Assembly: GCA_030752605.1 (NCBI GenBank)
Contig: JASMDX010000021.1
Location: forward strand, 1-64,000
DNA: 64,000 bases
Reading direction: 5' to 3'
From: GCA-2731375 sp002731375
GTDB taxonomy: Bacteria; Pseudomonadota; Alphaproteobacteria; GCA-2731375
The first letter of the stretch is position 1; each line of letters opens with the position of its first letter. Made by a program: the position numbers and the translations under genes. Of this stretch, positions 12,906 through 22,155 are shown in pieces. The notes under the pieces were generated by a model that saw only the letters and a program-made list of their open reading frames with translations, did not search any database and had not been told where the DNA came from.

Positions 12906-14564
12906 ATGCGCGGACGACAGGTATTCATGGACAGTTTAGCGGCCCACGGGGTGGAGCGTATTTTCGGCAATCCCGGCACCACGGAAAGCCCATTGCTCGA
13001 TAGTCTGCAAAGTTATCCCCAGATTGAATATGTGGTCGCCTTGCATGAGGGCATCGCGGCGGGCGCAGCCAGCTTCTACGCCCAGGCCAGTGGCAAGATC
13101 GGCGTCGTCAACCTGCACGTCGCCCCCGGCTTGGGCAACGCCATCGGCATGATGTACGGCGCCCTGAAGGCCAATTCGCCCATGGTAGTGACCGCCGGAC
13201 AGCAGGACACCCGCATGCGTCTGCGCGGCCCGGTGCTGGGTTATGATCTGGTCGCCATGGCCGAGCCGGTAACCAAGTGGAGCGTACAGGTGGAAACGGC
13301 GGACGAAATAGCCACCATCATGCAGCGCGCCTTCAAGATCGCCAACGAAGCACCTGCGGGGCCCGTTTTCGTTTCCCTGCCCATCAATGTCATGGAGCAG
13401 GACACCGAGATCGCCGCCATGGCCTCGGTGCAGGTATTCGACAGCCCCCGCCCGGACCCCGCCGGCATCGCCGTCATGGCGGAAAAAATCATGGCCGCGC
13501 AAAACCCCACCATCGTGGTTAGCGACGATGTCGCCCGCGCCAGAGCCCATGATGATTTGGTTGCCCTGACCGAGGCCATGGGCGCCTCCGTCTGGTTCGA
13601 GGGCATCCGCCATCATGCCGCCTTCCCCAACCGCCACCCCAACGCCAAGGCCATCCTGCCCATGGACGCGGACGCCATCCGCCATACCCTGGGCGAAGCC
13701 GATTTGGTGATGCTGATCGGCGGGCCATTTTTCGAGGAAGTTTGGTTCACCCCCGGCACGCCTTTTCCCGGCGGCGCGGCGGTGCTGCAGGTAGAGGAAA
13801 CCGCCGGCCGCATGTCCCATAACCACACGGTCGATGCCGGCCTGGTCGGCCATTTGCCCACCAGCCTTGCCGCTTTGGCCAAGGCACTTAACGCCGCCAG
13901 AGGTTACCAAGTGGCAGCCAAGGCCCGCAACGAGGCCCTGGCCAGCGAGAGCGAGGCCGCCACGGCTGCCTATCAGGCTCGCAGCCAGCGCGCCTGGGAC
14001 CGCGATCCCATGTCCATGGCCCGGGCCATGGCGGAACTTAGGGTCGGCACCCCCGACGGTACCGTTGTGGTGGAGGAAGCCATCACAGCCGGCCTGGACC
14101 TGGCTCAAGCCTTTGAATTCGCCGCGCCGGGCGATTATCTATCGGGGCGTGGCGGTGGCATCGGCCAGGGTCTAGCCGGCGCCATCGGCGCCAAAGTAGC
14201 GCAGCCGGACCGTCCCCTGCTGGCGGTCTCCGGTGACGGCTCGGCGATGTATTCGATTCAGGCCCTGTGGTCGGCGGCCCATCATGACCTGGATATAGTC
14301 TTTGTCATTTTGGTCAATCGGGAATACCGCATCCTGAAACATAACCTGGATACCTACCGGCAGCGTTTCGACGCCAATTCAAACCAGGACTACCCGCAGA
14401 TGAACCTGGACACGCCGGCGCTCGATTTCGTCACGATGGCTAAGGGCATGGGCATGCCGGGCACGGTCGTCAGTGATCCAGGCCAACTAGCCGGGGCGGT
14501 CAAGGCCGCTTTCGCTGCATCGGGCCCGCATCTGATCTCGGTGAATATCGAGGGCAAGCGATAA
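12906..14564 (+). CDS. ThDP-dependent decarboxylase (benzoylformate decarboxylase/acetolactate synthase-like)
   Basis: A 552-residue thiamine-diphosphate enzyme with all three domains. The N-terminal segment FGNPGTTESP and the active-site Glu in ALHEGIA are present. The C-terminal ThDP motif runs GDGSAMYS ... VNREYRI, the GDG-x26-N pattern. The FGNPGT start and the overall pattern favour 2-oxo acid decarboxylases such as benzoylformate decarboxylase over acetolactate synthase; substrate is inferred only loosely. A TTG lies 12 nt upstream, but GGAGG (12896-12900) is well spaced for the ATG at 12906. Confidence 0.9.
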   Translation: MRGRQVFMDSLAAHGVERIFGNPGTTESPLLDSLQSYPQIEYVVALHEGIAAGAASFYAQASGKIGVVNLHVAPGLGNAIGMMYGALKANSPMVVTAGQQDTRMRLRGPVLGYDLVAMAEPVTKWSVQVETADEIATIMQRAFKIANEAPAGPVFVSLPINVMEQDTEIAAMASVQVFDSPRPDPAGIAVMAEKIMAAQNPTIVVSDDVARARAHDDLVALTEAMGASVWFEGIRHHAAFPNRHPNAKAILPMDADAIRHTLGEADLVMLIGGPFFEEVWFTPGTPFPGGAAVLQVEETAGRMSHNHTVDAGLVGHLPTSLAALAKALNAARGYQVAAKARNEALASESEAATAAYQARSQRAWDRDPMSMARAMAELRVGTPDGTVVVEEAITAGLDLAQAFEFAAPGDYLSGRGGGIGQGLAGAIGAKVAQPDRPLLAVSGDGSAMYSIQALWSAAHHDLDIVFVILVNREYRILKHNLDTYRQRFDANSNQDYPQMNLDTPALDFVTMAKGMGMPGTVVSDPGQLAGAVKAAFAASGPHLISVNIEGKR

Positions 14565-14583
14565 GCAAAGGGTAGGCAAAACA

Positions 14584-16131
14584 ATGTTGGACCTTTCGGA
14601 AAAGCGCATCACCGGAACCACGATCCGGCTTCATTCGGCTGACAATGTCGCCGTGGCATTGAGCGATATAGCGGCCGGCGAGACTGTTGCTGGCCACAAT
14701 GTCGTCACCCGCGACAAGGTTCCATCCGGCTATAAGGTGGCCATCCGCGATATCGCCCAGGGCGAGCCGATCCTGAAGTACAACGTCACCATCGGTTTCG
14801 CCAAGGATGAGCTGCCCGCCGGAACCATGCTGCACAGCCATAACATGGCTTTTCGGGAATTCGACCGCGACTACGCTTTCTGCCGCGACTACAAACCGGT
14901 TGAGATGCTGCCCGAAAGCGAGCGGGCAACCTTCGAGGGCTATTTGCGGGAAGATGGCCGTGCCGGCACCCGCAACTTCATTGCCATCGTCTCGACAGTG
15001 AATTGCTCGGCCACGGTAGTGCATGCGATTGCAGACCATTTCACCGAGGAACTGCTGGCCGAATTTCCCAACGTCGATGGCATTGCCGCCTTCAGCCACA
15101 GCACGGGCTGCGGCATGGAATTGACCGGTGAGCCCATGGATCTGCTGAACCGCACCTTGGCAGGCTATATCCGCCATCCCAATGTTGCCTCCGCGCTGGT
15201 CGTTGGCCTTGGTTGCGAACGCTGTCAAGTCGGCGGCCTGTTCACCTCGCAAAATCTGGAGACCAGCGACAAGCTGCAAACACTGGTGATGCAAGAGGCC
15301 GGCGGCACCCGTCAGGCGGTCGAGGCCGGCATTGCCATGGTCAAGCTGATGCTGCCCGTGGCCAACAAACAGCAACGCCAGACCGTGCCGGCCAGCCATA
15401 TTACCGTTGGCCTGCAATGTGGCGGCTCCGACGGTTTCTCATCGATCACAGCCAATCCAGGCCTTGGCACGGCGATAGATATTCTGGTTCGTCATGGCGG
15501 CACGGGCATTCTGTCAGAGACGCCGGAGATTTATGGCGTCGAACATACTCTGACCGCGCGGGCGGCTACGCTGGAGGTTGGCCAGAAACTGGTAGATCAT
15601 ATCCGCTGGTGGAAGGATGTTTACGCGGTCGGGCGGGATGTACAGATTAACGGTACGGTCAGCCCTGGAAACCAGACCGGCGGCCTGGCGAATATTTTTG
15701 AGAAATCTCTTGGCTCCTCTATGAAAGGCGGCACCGGCCCGCTGATGGAGGTCTACCGCTATGGCGAACCGGTAACGGCCAAGGGTTTTGTTTTCATGGA
15801 CACGCCAGGTTTCGATCCCGTTTCGGCCACCGGCCAGATCGCCGGCGGCGCCAATCTAGTCGCCTTCACCACCGGGCGTGGATCATGCTTTGGCGCCAAG
15901 CCAACACCGTCGATCAAGCTTGCCACCAACACGGCGATGTTCCGCCGCATGGAAGAGGACATGGATATCAATTGCGGCGATATTCTGGACGGCACGGCGA
16001 GTATGGAAGATATCGGCCGGCGCATTTTTGAATACTTCCTGCACATCGCCTCGGGCGGTAAATCAAAAAGCGAACAGCTCAACCTTGGCCGGCACGAGTT
16101 TACCCCTTGGCAAATAGGCATTACGGGTTAG
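14584..16131 (+). CDS. UxaA-family altronate/galactarate dehydratase-like protein
   Basis: A 515-residue fused dehydratase: an N-terminal SAF domain (about 10-85, HSADNVAVALSDIAAGETV) and a C-terminal UxaA domain. Conserved stretches are REDGRAGTRN, STVNCSATV, HSTGCGM, GLGCERCQ and CGGSDGFSSITANP. The Cys residues are expected to hold iron. Members dehydrate sugar acids such as altronate and galactarate. It lies 19 nt after the ThDP gene, so the pair may process a hydroxy- or sugar-acid. Confidence 0.9.
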   Translation: MLDLSEKRITGTTIRLHSADNVAVALSDIAAGETVAGHNVVTRDKVPSGYKVAIRDIAQGEPILKYNVTIGFAKDELPAGTMLHSHNMAFREFDRDYAFCRDYKPVEMLPESERATFEGYLREDGRAGTRNFIAIVSTVNCSATVVHAIADHFTEELLAEFPNVDGIAAFSHSTGCGMELTGEPMDLLNRTLAGYIRHPNVASALVVGLGCERCQVGGLFTSQNLETSDKLQTLVMQEAGGTRQAVEAGIAMVKLMLPVANKQQRQTVPASHITVGLQCGGSDGFSSITANPGLGTAIDILVRHGGTGILSETPEIYGVEHTLTARAATLEVGQKLVDHIRWWKDVYAVGRDVQINGTVSPGNQTGGLANIFEKSLGSSMKGGTGPLMEVYRYGEPVTAKGFVFMDTPGFDPVSATGQIAGGANLVAFTTGRGSCFGAKPTPSIKLATNTAMFRRMEEDMDINCGDILDGTASMEDIGRRIFEYFLHIASGGKSKSEQLNLGRHEFTPWQIGITG

Positions 16132-16517
16132 AGTGGTTCGCCATCGCTACGTCAAGCCCGCGTCCGACCGCGGTCAATATCCCAAAGACGCGCTAGGCCG
16201 CATCGAGCCTTGCCTTGTTCTCGGCCATCCATCTCTACATGTCTCCCGCGGTTCGGGCGGAGTCATTAATGACATCCGCATGTGCCGCAACATAGTGGGG
16301 CGCAATGCATTCATCCAATCTTCAAATGTTTAGCCGGGCGCTGTAGCGTCACAAAAATCGCATTTAAGAGTTTTCATGACACTATCTTGATTTGGAACTA
16401 ATCGATAAACCTATCGTGGTTTTCATAATGAGCAAAGATCCACCATGGTCTCAGAAGGGTTTCCCGCAGCGACCGGAATACTAGCTCTAATCCATGTCGA
16501 CGCCGGCGAATGTCATG
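16132..16517. other. Intergenic region without recognised gene
   Basis: These 386 nt separate convergent genes. No open frame here looks like a protein, and no strong hairpin with a T-run was found. The right half (16330-16440) is AT-rich. Confidence 0.5.
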
Positions 16518-17456
16518 CTACCAGCCCAATGAAGCGCGAATTTTGGCGATGACGTCCATGTGCTTTTCGTGCTCGCCGGCGAAACGCAATACCATGTGCG
16601 TGGCGCCGGTATCGGCGTAGCCCCGCAGCCAATCCGAACAGCCCGCCTCCCCTCCGGCGTACGTTGCCTGATGCTTGGCCAACACTTTCGCCGAAGCGCC
16701 GTAATATTCCTCCATGAAGGTATCGACCTGCTGTTGCGCCTTGGCCGCGTCATCGTTAATGGCGAGGGTCAGATATACGGCGCCAACCAGATCATCTGGG
16801 TTGCGTCCGGCCTCCTTGGCACTGTCCTTGACGCCAGCCCATTGTTCGGCCCAACCCGCCGCGTCGGGGCCGGTGGGGAACCAACCATCGAAATGGCGCC
16901 CCGTCCGCACCCGGGCCGCAGGCGCCGAACCACCGCCCCAAATCGGCGGGCCGCCGGGCCTATGCGGCCTGGGTGCCAGGACGCCTTGCTGTACAGGCCA
17001 GCGGCCATCCCAATCCACCGGCGCGCCGCTCCACAGCGCCTTGCACAGGCGCAGGCCTTCCATCATGCGGCCGACGCGCTTTTCGAAGGGGACGCCAGCG
17101 GCGGCGAATTCCGCCCGGATGGCAGACACATCAGCGGCGATGCCAACACCCAGGATCACCCGGCCCTGGCTAATCTGGTCCAACGTAGCCACCTGATGCG
17201 CCATGATCACCGGATTGCGTAGGGTCGGCAGCAGGACAGCGGTGCCCAGCTCCACTTTCTTGGTGCGGCCTGCTATACCGGCCAGCAAGGTTAGCGGTTC
17301 GTGCCGGGGGCGGGCCAGCAGGCTGTCGCCGACCCATACGGAATCAAACCCAATGGTTTCGGCCCGTTCGGCCAGGTCCAACAGCGGCCCGGCCTCCGGC
17401 TGGCCGCGCATGACGACTTCGCGTGTCGGCAAAAGGTATCCAAGACGGATGCTCAT
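16518..17456 (-). CDS. LLM-class flavin-dependent oxidoreductase
   Basis: A 312-residue luciferase-like oxidoreductase. Family signatures are GYLLPTRE at the start, AERAETIGFDSVWVGDSL, the LLPTLRNPVIMAHQVATLDQ region, SQGRVILGVGIA and PPIWGGGSAPAA. An ATG at 17516 exists, but the GGGAG just before 17456 and the position of the first barrel strand support 17456. It starts 10 nt after the flavin reductase stop (17467), so the two are probably co-transcribed, with the reductase supplying FMNH2. Substrate unknown. Confidence 0.9.
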   Translation of the reverse strand: MSIRLGYLLPTREVVMRGQPEAGPLLDLAERAETIGFDSVWVGDSLLARPRHEPLTLLAGIAGRTKKVELGTAVLLPTLRNPVIMAHQVATLDQISQGRVILGVGIAADVSAIRAEFAAAGVPFEKRVGRMMEGLRLCKALWSGAPVDWDGRWPVQQGVLAPRPHRPGGPPIWGGGSAPAARVRTGRHFDGWFPTGPDAAGWAEQWAGVKDSAKEAGRNPDDLVGAVYLTLAINDDAAKAQQQVDTFMEEYYGASAKVLAKHQATYAGGEAGCSDWLRGYADTGATHMVLRFAGEHEKHMDVIAKIRASLGW

Positions 17457-17466
17457 GGCGCTCTCC

Positions 17467-18135
17467 CTATCTATAGGTTCCATCCCAGGCGTCCGCCTGG
17501 GTGTTGGCGATTTCACCAGCCTCAGTCATTTCGGGCCGGTTGATCGTCAGCATGGTCTCCGGCGTCACCACGGCATAATCCATGTAGCCCAGACGAGCCA
17601 GGGGCCGCATGGCACCAGTATCGACAATACCATCAGAGACATAGGCTTCATCGATATAGATGCCGACGACCTGGCCAATGACCACGAAATGGCCTTGGTC
17701 GGAGCCAGGCGCCACATCGGGCAGTTCAATAGTCTTCCAATAACGGCATTCGAAGGCCGCCGGGCTTTCCTTGACCCGTGGCGGCTTGACGAATTTCGAT
17801 GCCGCGGCAGTCAGATTGGAGATGGGAAATTCATCAACATCCGCTGGTACCGGGGCCGAGCTGACATTCATACCGTCCCGAGTATCCCATGTGGACAGGG
17901 AACAGGTGAACTCCCCCGTCTCCTGCACATTGCACACGCTGTCCTTGATGTTTTTTGATGAGAACATCACATAGTGCGGCCGGTCACTGATCGCGTTGAA
18001 GAAACTGTAGGGCGCAAGATTGTAGATACCTTCCTTGCTGATGGAGCCGATCCAGCCGATGGGCCGTGGTGCGATCAATGCCTTGAACGGGTCGTGCGCC
18101 AGGCCGTGATTATTCTCGATGGCATCGTAGTGCAT
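17467..18135 (-). CDS. Flavin reductase-like FMN-binding split-barrel protein
   Basis: A 222-residue protein of the flavin reductase-like domain family. The PRPIGWIGSI motif near the N-terminus and the SFFNAISDRPHYVMFSS stretch are typical FMN-binding signatures. The expected role is delivering reduced flavin to a partner oxygenase; the adjacent LLM gene is the natural candidate. This partnership is inferred from the 10-nt spacing. Confidence 0.9.
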   Translation of the reverse strand: MHYDAIENNHGLAHDPFKALIAPRPIGWIGSISKEGIYNLAPYSFFNAISDRPHYVMFSSKNIKDSVCNVQETGEFTCSLSTWDTRDGMNVSSAPVPADVDEFPISNLTAAASKFVKPPRVKESPAAFECRYWKTIELPDVAPGSDQGHFVVIGQVVGIYIDEAYVSDGIVDTGAMRPLARLGYMDYAVVTPETMLTINRPEMTEAGEIANTQADAWDGTYR

Positions 18136-18219
18136 GGGTGGAATTCCCTATTGAAAGCGGTTGAAAACGACAAGACCACACCAAAGCAGGCGCGACCTTG
18201 TTCACATCCCGATCAAGCA

Positions 18220-18534
18220 TCAAACGTCGGAGAGGACGTGGATAACCCGTTCAGCGATCATGTCCTTGGTCTTGGCGCCATAGGCTTTCATATGCTCGGA
18301 GGCGGCATGGGCCTTCAGATTATCGACACTGCCCCATTTTTCGATAAAGACGAAGGTATCCGGGCCAAACTGGGTCTGAAACCCGCCCATGCCCTCGGCA
18401 TCGATGGTGGGGGCATATTCGAGGCAGCCCTCTTCAGCCAGCACGACGGGAATATTGGCGCGGGCGATTTGCAGAACGGCGTCACGTTGGCCAGGCTTGG
18501 CGGTAATAATGGCAACAACTCGTATGGCAGTCAT
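18220..18534 (-). CDS. ABM/YgiN-type small monooxygenase
   Basis: A 104-residue dimeric ferredoxin-like alpha/beta-barrel protein of the antibiotic biosynthesis monooxygenase family. It shows the usual start (IRVVAIITAKPG), the RANIPVVLAEEGCLEY segment and FVFIEKWGSVDNLKAHAASEH. Some members oxidise quinols without cofactor; others are regulators or orphan. RBS AGGAG precedes the ATG by eight bases. It lies 84 nt upstream of the flavin reductase in the same direction. Confidence 0.88.
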   Translation of the reverse strand: MTAIRVVAIITAKPGQRDAVLQIARANIPVVLAEEGCLEYAPTIDAEGMGGFQTQFGPDTFVFIEKWGSVDNLKAHAASEHMKAYGAKTKDMIAERVIHVLSDV

Positions 18535-18579
18535 GGCTTTTACTCCTGATTGGGTTTTCTTCCCTGAATTTATAAAGGC

Positions 18580-19449
18580 TTACGCACCCGGTGCAAAGAC
18601 GGCCAATGCGTCCCAGTCCGGCGAGGCGCCTCCGGCGGGATCGAAGGGTTGGATCGCCACATGATCGGCACCAGCATCGAAATGAGCCTGCAAGCGGGCC
18701 CGGATGGCGGATTCAGAACCCCAGGCAACCATGGCATCGAGAAAGCGGCCGCTGCCTTGCCCTGATAGGTCTTCCTCGGTGAAGCCCAGGCTAAGCCAGC
18801 AGTTGCGGTAGTTTGGCAGCACCAGATACATCGCCAACTGCTTTGCCGCGACCTCGCGCGCCATGCCTGGATCTTCCGTTAGGCAGATTTTCTGCTCCAC
18901 ATAAATTGCCTTGCCAGGACCAACGATCTCGCGCGCCCGGGCCGTATGTTCCGGCGTCACGTTATAGGGCAGGGCGCCGTCCGCATGTTCTGCCGACAGG
19001 GCCAGCATCCTTGGCCCCAGAGCGGCGAGGATGACCCGGCGTTCGGGTGCCACCACCTGCACCGGAGTGGCGTACATGGCATCGAGATAGGCGCGCATGG
19101 TGGAGAGCGGCTTGCCATAGTTGTGACCCCGCACTCCTTCGACCATGGGTATATGCGAAACGCCTAACCCAAGGATAAAGCGCCCATCATAAAGCGCATT
19201 CAAAGTGTTATGTCCCTGCATGGCGGCGGCGGCGTCGCGGGCATAGATATTGGCGATACCGCTGGCCACGTTCAGTTTCGTGGTCCGGACCAGGTAATAA
19301 CCACCCAAAGCCATGGCTTCATATGCCAGCGATTCGGGATACCAGAGAATGTCATAGCCATGCCCCTCGACCTCATCCGCCAGGCGTCCCACGTCCGCCA
19401 TGGGCATCCTGTTGGGTGCGAACCAAACGCCCCATTTTCCAATCGTCAT
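18580..19449 (-). CDS. LLM-class flavin-dependent oxidoreductase
   Basis: A 289-residue luciferase-like oxidoreductase with WGVWFAPNRM, GHGYDILWYPES, ASGIANIYARDAAAAMQG and GRFILGLGVSH. The ARDA and GLGVSH stretches are common in the F420-dependent TIGR-type subgroup. A GTG six bases upstream (19455) is possible, but AAGGA is better placed for the ATG at 19449. It heads the minus-strand group LLM, ABM, flavin reductase, LLM (19449 to 16518). Confidence 0.88.
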   Translation of the reverse strand: MTIGKWGVWFAPNRMPMADVGRLADEVEGHGYDILWYPESLAYEAMALGGYYLVRTTKLNVASGIANIYARDAAAAMQGHNTLNALYDGRFILGLGVSHIPMVEGVRGHNYGKPLSTMRAYLDAMYATPVQVVAPERRVILAALGPRMLALSAEHADGALPYNVTPEHTARAREIVGPGKAIYVEQKICLTEDPGMAREVAAKQLAMYLVLPNYRNCWLSLGFTEEDLSGQGSGRFLDAMVAWGSESAIRARLQAHFDAGADHVAIQPFDPAGGASPDWDALAVFAPGA

Positions 19450-19528
19450 CTTCACGCTATCCTTTGCAAAACCCTATCCGGCCATGATGATCCCCGGACC
19501 ATCATCCCGCAAGCCAAAGGTATATCAA

Positions 19529-20320
19529 ATGAGCGACCCGCAAGTTTTGTTCGACGTCTCCGACCATATTGCCACCATCACCTTGAACCGGCCGGAGGTT
19601 ATGAATGCCCTGGCCGGCGATATGCGCGACGTTCTGTTGCGGCATTTGCAGGACTGTGCCGCCCACCCTGACGTGCGTTGCATCGTCATCACCGGCGCGG
19701 GCAAGGCATTTTGCGCCGGTGGCGATATCGAGGCCATGGCGGCGAAGCAGGACCTGGGCGACATATCCGAGATGGGGGGCACTTTGGTCACGGTAGAGGC
19801 GGTGGTCAATTTGCTGCACAGCATACCCAAGCCAGTCATTGCTGCTGTAAATGGCGCGGCGGCGGGGGGCGGCATGAACATGGCCCTGGCCTGTGATATG
19901 CGCCTGGGCTGCGAGAAGACGCTGTTTTCGGAAAGCTTCGTCAAAATTGGCCTGATCCCCGATTGGGGCGGCTTCGGCTCCCTCACCGCACTGGTCGGCG
20001 GTGCCAAGGCCATGGAACTGATGATGACCGGCGACCGTGTCAGAGCGGAGGAAGCCTATCGTCTGGGTCTGCTTAACCAACTTTACCCCATGGAGACATT
20101 TCGCGACGACGTCCGGGCCTTCGCCAAGGCATTGGCCGACGGCCCACCGCAAGCTCTGGCCACGATCAAACGGGGCGTCTACGCCGCCGCCAACGCCTCC
20201 CTGGCCGATGTCCTGGCCTTTGAGCATAAGAACCAGTTGAAATTGATTCTCTCGGACGACTCAAAAGAAGGCATGCGCGCCTTTTTGGAAAAGCGCGCGC
20301 CTAAGTTTGGGCTAGGTTAG
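19529..20320 (+). CDS. Enoyl-CoA hydratase/isomerase family protein
   Basis: A 263-residue crotonase-fold enzyme. The oxyanion-hole stretches GKAFCAGGDIEAMA and NGAAAGGGMNMALACDMR are clear. The family hydrates or isomerises enoyl-CoA thioesters. AAAGG (19516-19520) supports the ATG at 19529. It is divergent from the LLM gene and overlaps the convergent reductase gene by four bases (TTAG supplies both stops). Confidence 0.92.
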   Translation: MSDPQVLFDVSDHIATITLNRPEVMNALAGDMRDVLLRHLQDCAAHPDVRCIVITGAGKAFCAGGDIEAMAAKQDLGDISEMGGTLVTVEAVVNLLHSIPKPVIAAVNGAAAGGGMNMALACDMRLGCEKTLFSESFVKIGLIPDWGGFGSLTALVGGAKAMELMMTGDRVRAEEAYRLGLLNQLYPMETFRDDVRAFAKALADGPPQALATIKRGVYAAANASLADVLAFEHKNQLKLILSDDSKEGMRAFLEKRAPKFGLG

Positions 20321-21294
20321 CAGCTAACCAGATCAATCTGGCGGCGCACCTCCGCCAGCGGGATGCTTTTCGGCTCGCCCTTGCTAGCGGCCAGTTCATT
20401 GGCCAGGCGTTGCAGGGTGATATTGGCCGGCGTCGCCACACTATGCAGGCGGCCCAGCAGGGCTATTTCGCCGTTCAGGTAATCCGCCTCGATATTGCCG
20501 GTGCCGCGCATCAGGCTTTGCCACGAGGAACCACCGCCCCGTGTCTCGCCCTCCACAGAGGCTGATTTCATCAAATCGCCCCGGCGCGCCTTTTCCTCCG
20601 CCTGGCTGGCGCAATCAATGCCGGCGGCATGTATGCAGGCTTCCGCCTCGGCCCGCATCTGGGTCCGGATCGCATCGGCCTCGTCGCCGGGCGGTGAGAC
20701 GGCGGCCAAGGCATTGCCCAGGTTCATGATCAATTTGCCGTATTTGAAACGCATCACCGTGGGATTGGGCCGGGCCGAAAAATTGACGCCATCCAGAGTG
20801 CCGGTAACCTCGTCCACCAGATCATTGCTGCCCGTCGGATAGATGCTGGCATCCAGCACGCCGGATTTGCGGGCGGCATGGGCCAGCACCGAGCCCGGAT
20901 CCAACAAAATAGCCGGCAGATAAACCATCATGGCATGAACATTTTGAAACCGGCGCAGGGCCATGCGTTCGTTGGCGACGCCATTCTGGCAGCAAAACAG
21001 CGGGATCTCGTCACCCGCCGCCAATCGCAGATCTTCCAGCGCCGCTTCCGTATGCTGGGTCTTCATGGTCAGAATAACCACTTCATCGCCATGGAATTTG
21101 ATCTCACGGGGATGACTAACCGCCGGGATCGGCAAGTGCATAGACTGATCCGGTGTCTTGTAGAGCAGGCCCCGATCCTGGATCGCGGCGAGATGATCGC
21201 CCCTGGCAATCAACGTCACGTCCACCTTGCCTTGAAACAACTGCGCCCCGATAACGCCGCCGACACCGCCGGCACCATAAATAATAAATCGCAT
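20317..21294 (-). CDS. Ketopantoate reductase (ApbA/PanE) family oxidoreductase
   Basis: A 325-residue NAD(P)-dependent 2-hydroxyacid-type reductase. The N-terminal Rossmann motif is GAGGVGGVIGAQL (about residues 7-19). The K/N region TMKTQHTEAAL and the C-terminal helical domain (KLIMNLGNALAA) match PanE. The true reaction may be 2-dehydropantoate reduction or a paralogous catabolic step; catabolic neighbours favour the latter. GGGGAG precedes the ATG. Confidence 0.85.
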   Translation of the reverse strand: MRFIIYGAGGVGGVIGAQLFQGKVDVTLIARGDHLAAIQDRGLLYKTPDQSMHLPIPAVSHPREIKFHGDEVVILTMKTQHTEAALEDLRLAAGDEIPLFCCQNGVANERMALRRFQNVHAMMVYLPAILLDPGSVLAHAARKSGVLDASIYPTGSNDLVDEVTGTLDGVNFSARPNPTVMRFKYGKLIMNLGNALAAVSPPGDEADAIRTQMRAEAEACIHAAGIDCASQAEEKARRGDLMKSASVEGETRGGGSSWQSLMRGTGNIEADYLNGEIALLGRLHSVATPANITLQRLANELAASKGEPKSIPLAEVRRQIDLVSC

Positions 21295-21357
21295 GAGCTC
21301 TCCCCAACTGGACTTCGATGTTACACTAAATCTAGATTTGCCAGGAGGGGAATAGAC

Positions 21358-22155
21358 ATGTCAGACGCACCTTATGAAATATACGCCATTAAATACGGCG
21401 ACCGCATGGGGCAGCGCGGCAGCATGTTCGTGCAGGGCGATCCTCACGACGCACCCATCGCCATGGACTATTTCATCTGGGTCATACGCAATGACCGGCA
21501 TACCATCGTCATCGATGTGGGCTACGACAAGGAGGAAGGCGAGGGCCGGGGCCGCAGCTTCCTCCGCTCGCCAGTTGAAGGTCTGGCGCTGCTGGATATT
21601 GACGCCAACACGATTGAGGATGTGATCATTACCCACATGCATTATGACCATGCGGGCAATCTGGAGCTGTTCCCCAAGGCGCGCTTTCATATTCAGGACG
21701 AAGAGATGTCGTTTGTCACCGGCCGGGCCATGACCCACCCGGCGCTGCGTCACTCATTCAAACTGGATGACGTGCTAGAAATGGTGCGTCTGACCTATGG
21801 CGACCGGGTTGTCTTCCATGCGGGCGACGAAGAAATCGCGCCGGGCATCACTGTGCATCACCTGCCTGGCCATACCCGTGGTTTGCAGGCCGTCCGCGTT
21901 GATACCGCCCGGGGCCCGGTGGTGCTGGCCTCGGACACGGCGCATTATTACGAAAGTTTCGAACAGGAAACGCCATTTCAAACCCACGAAAACCTATTCG
22001 AGATGCTGGAAAGCCACCGCAAGCTGCGCGCCTTGGCGCCCGACAATGCCCATATCGTTCCTGGCCATGACCCGGATGTTCTGCAACGTTACCCCGCACC
22101 CCGCCCCGAGCTTGAAGGCATCGTGGCAAGACTGGATGTAGCGCCCAAGGGCTAA
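21358..22155 (+). CDS. MBL-fold hydrolase, N-acyl homoserine lactonase-like
   Basis: A 265-residue MBL protein with ITHMHYDHAGNLELFP, PGHTRGLQAV and ASDTAHYYESF. The HxHxDH motif and the following layout resemble AiiA-type lactonases, though many relatives hydrolyse other lactones or esters. The frame is open far upstream, but AGGAGGGG just before 21358 fixes the start. It is divergent from the PanE-like gene and shares a 4-bp stop overlap (CTAA) with the epimerase gene. Confidence 0.9.
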   Translation: MSDAPYEIYAIKYGDRMGQRGSMFVQGDPHDAPIAMDYFIWVIRNDRHTIVIDVGYDKEEGEGRGRSFLRSPVEGLALLDIDANTIEDVIITHMHYDHAGNLELFPKARFHIQDEEMSFVTGRAMTHPALRHSFKLDDVLEMVRLTYGDRVVFHAGDEEIAPGITVHHLPGHTRGLQAVRVDTARGPVVLASDTAHYYESFEQETPFQTHENLFEMLESHRKLRALAPDNAHIVPGHDPDVLQRYPAPRPELEGIVARLDVAPKG

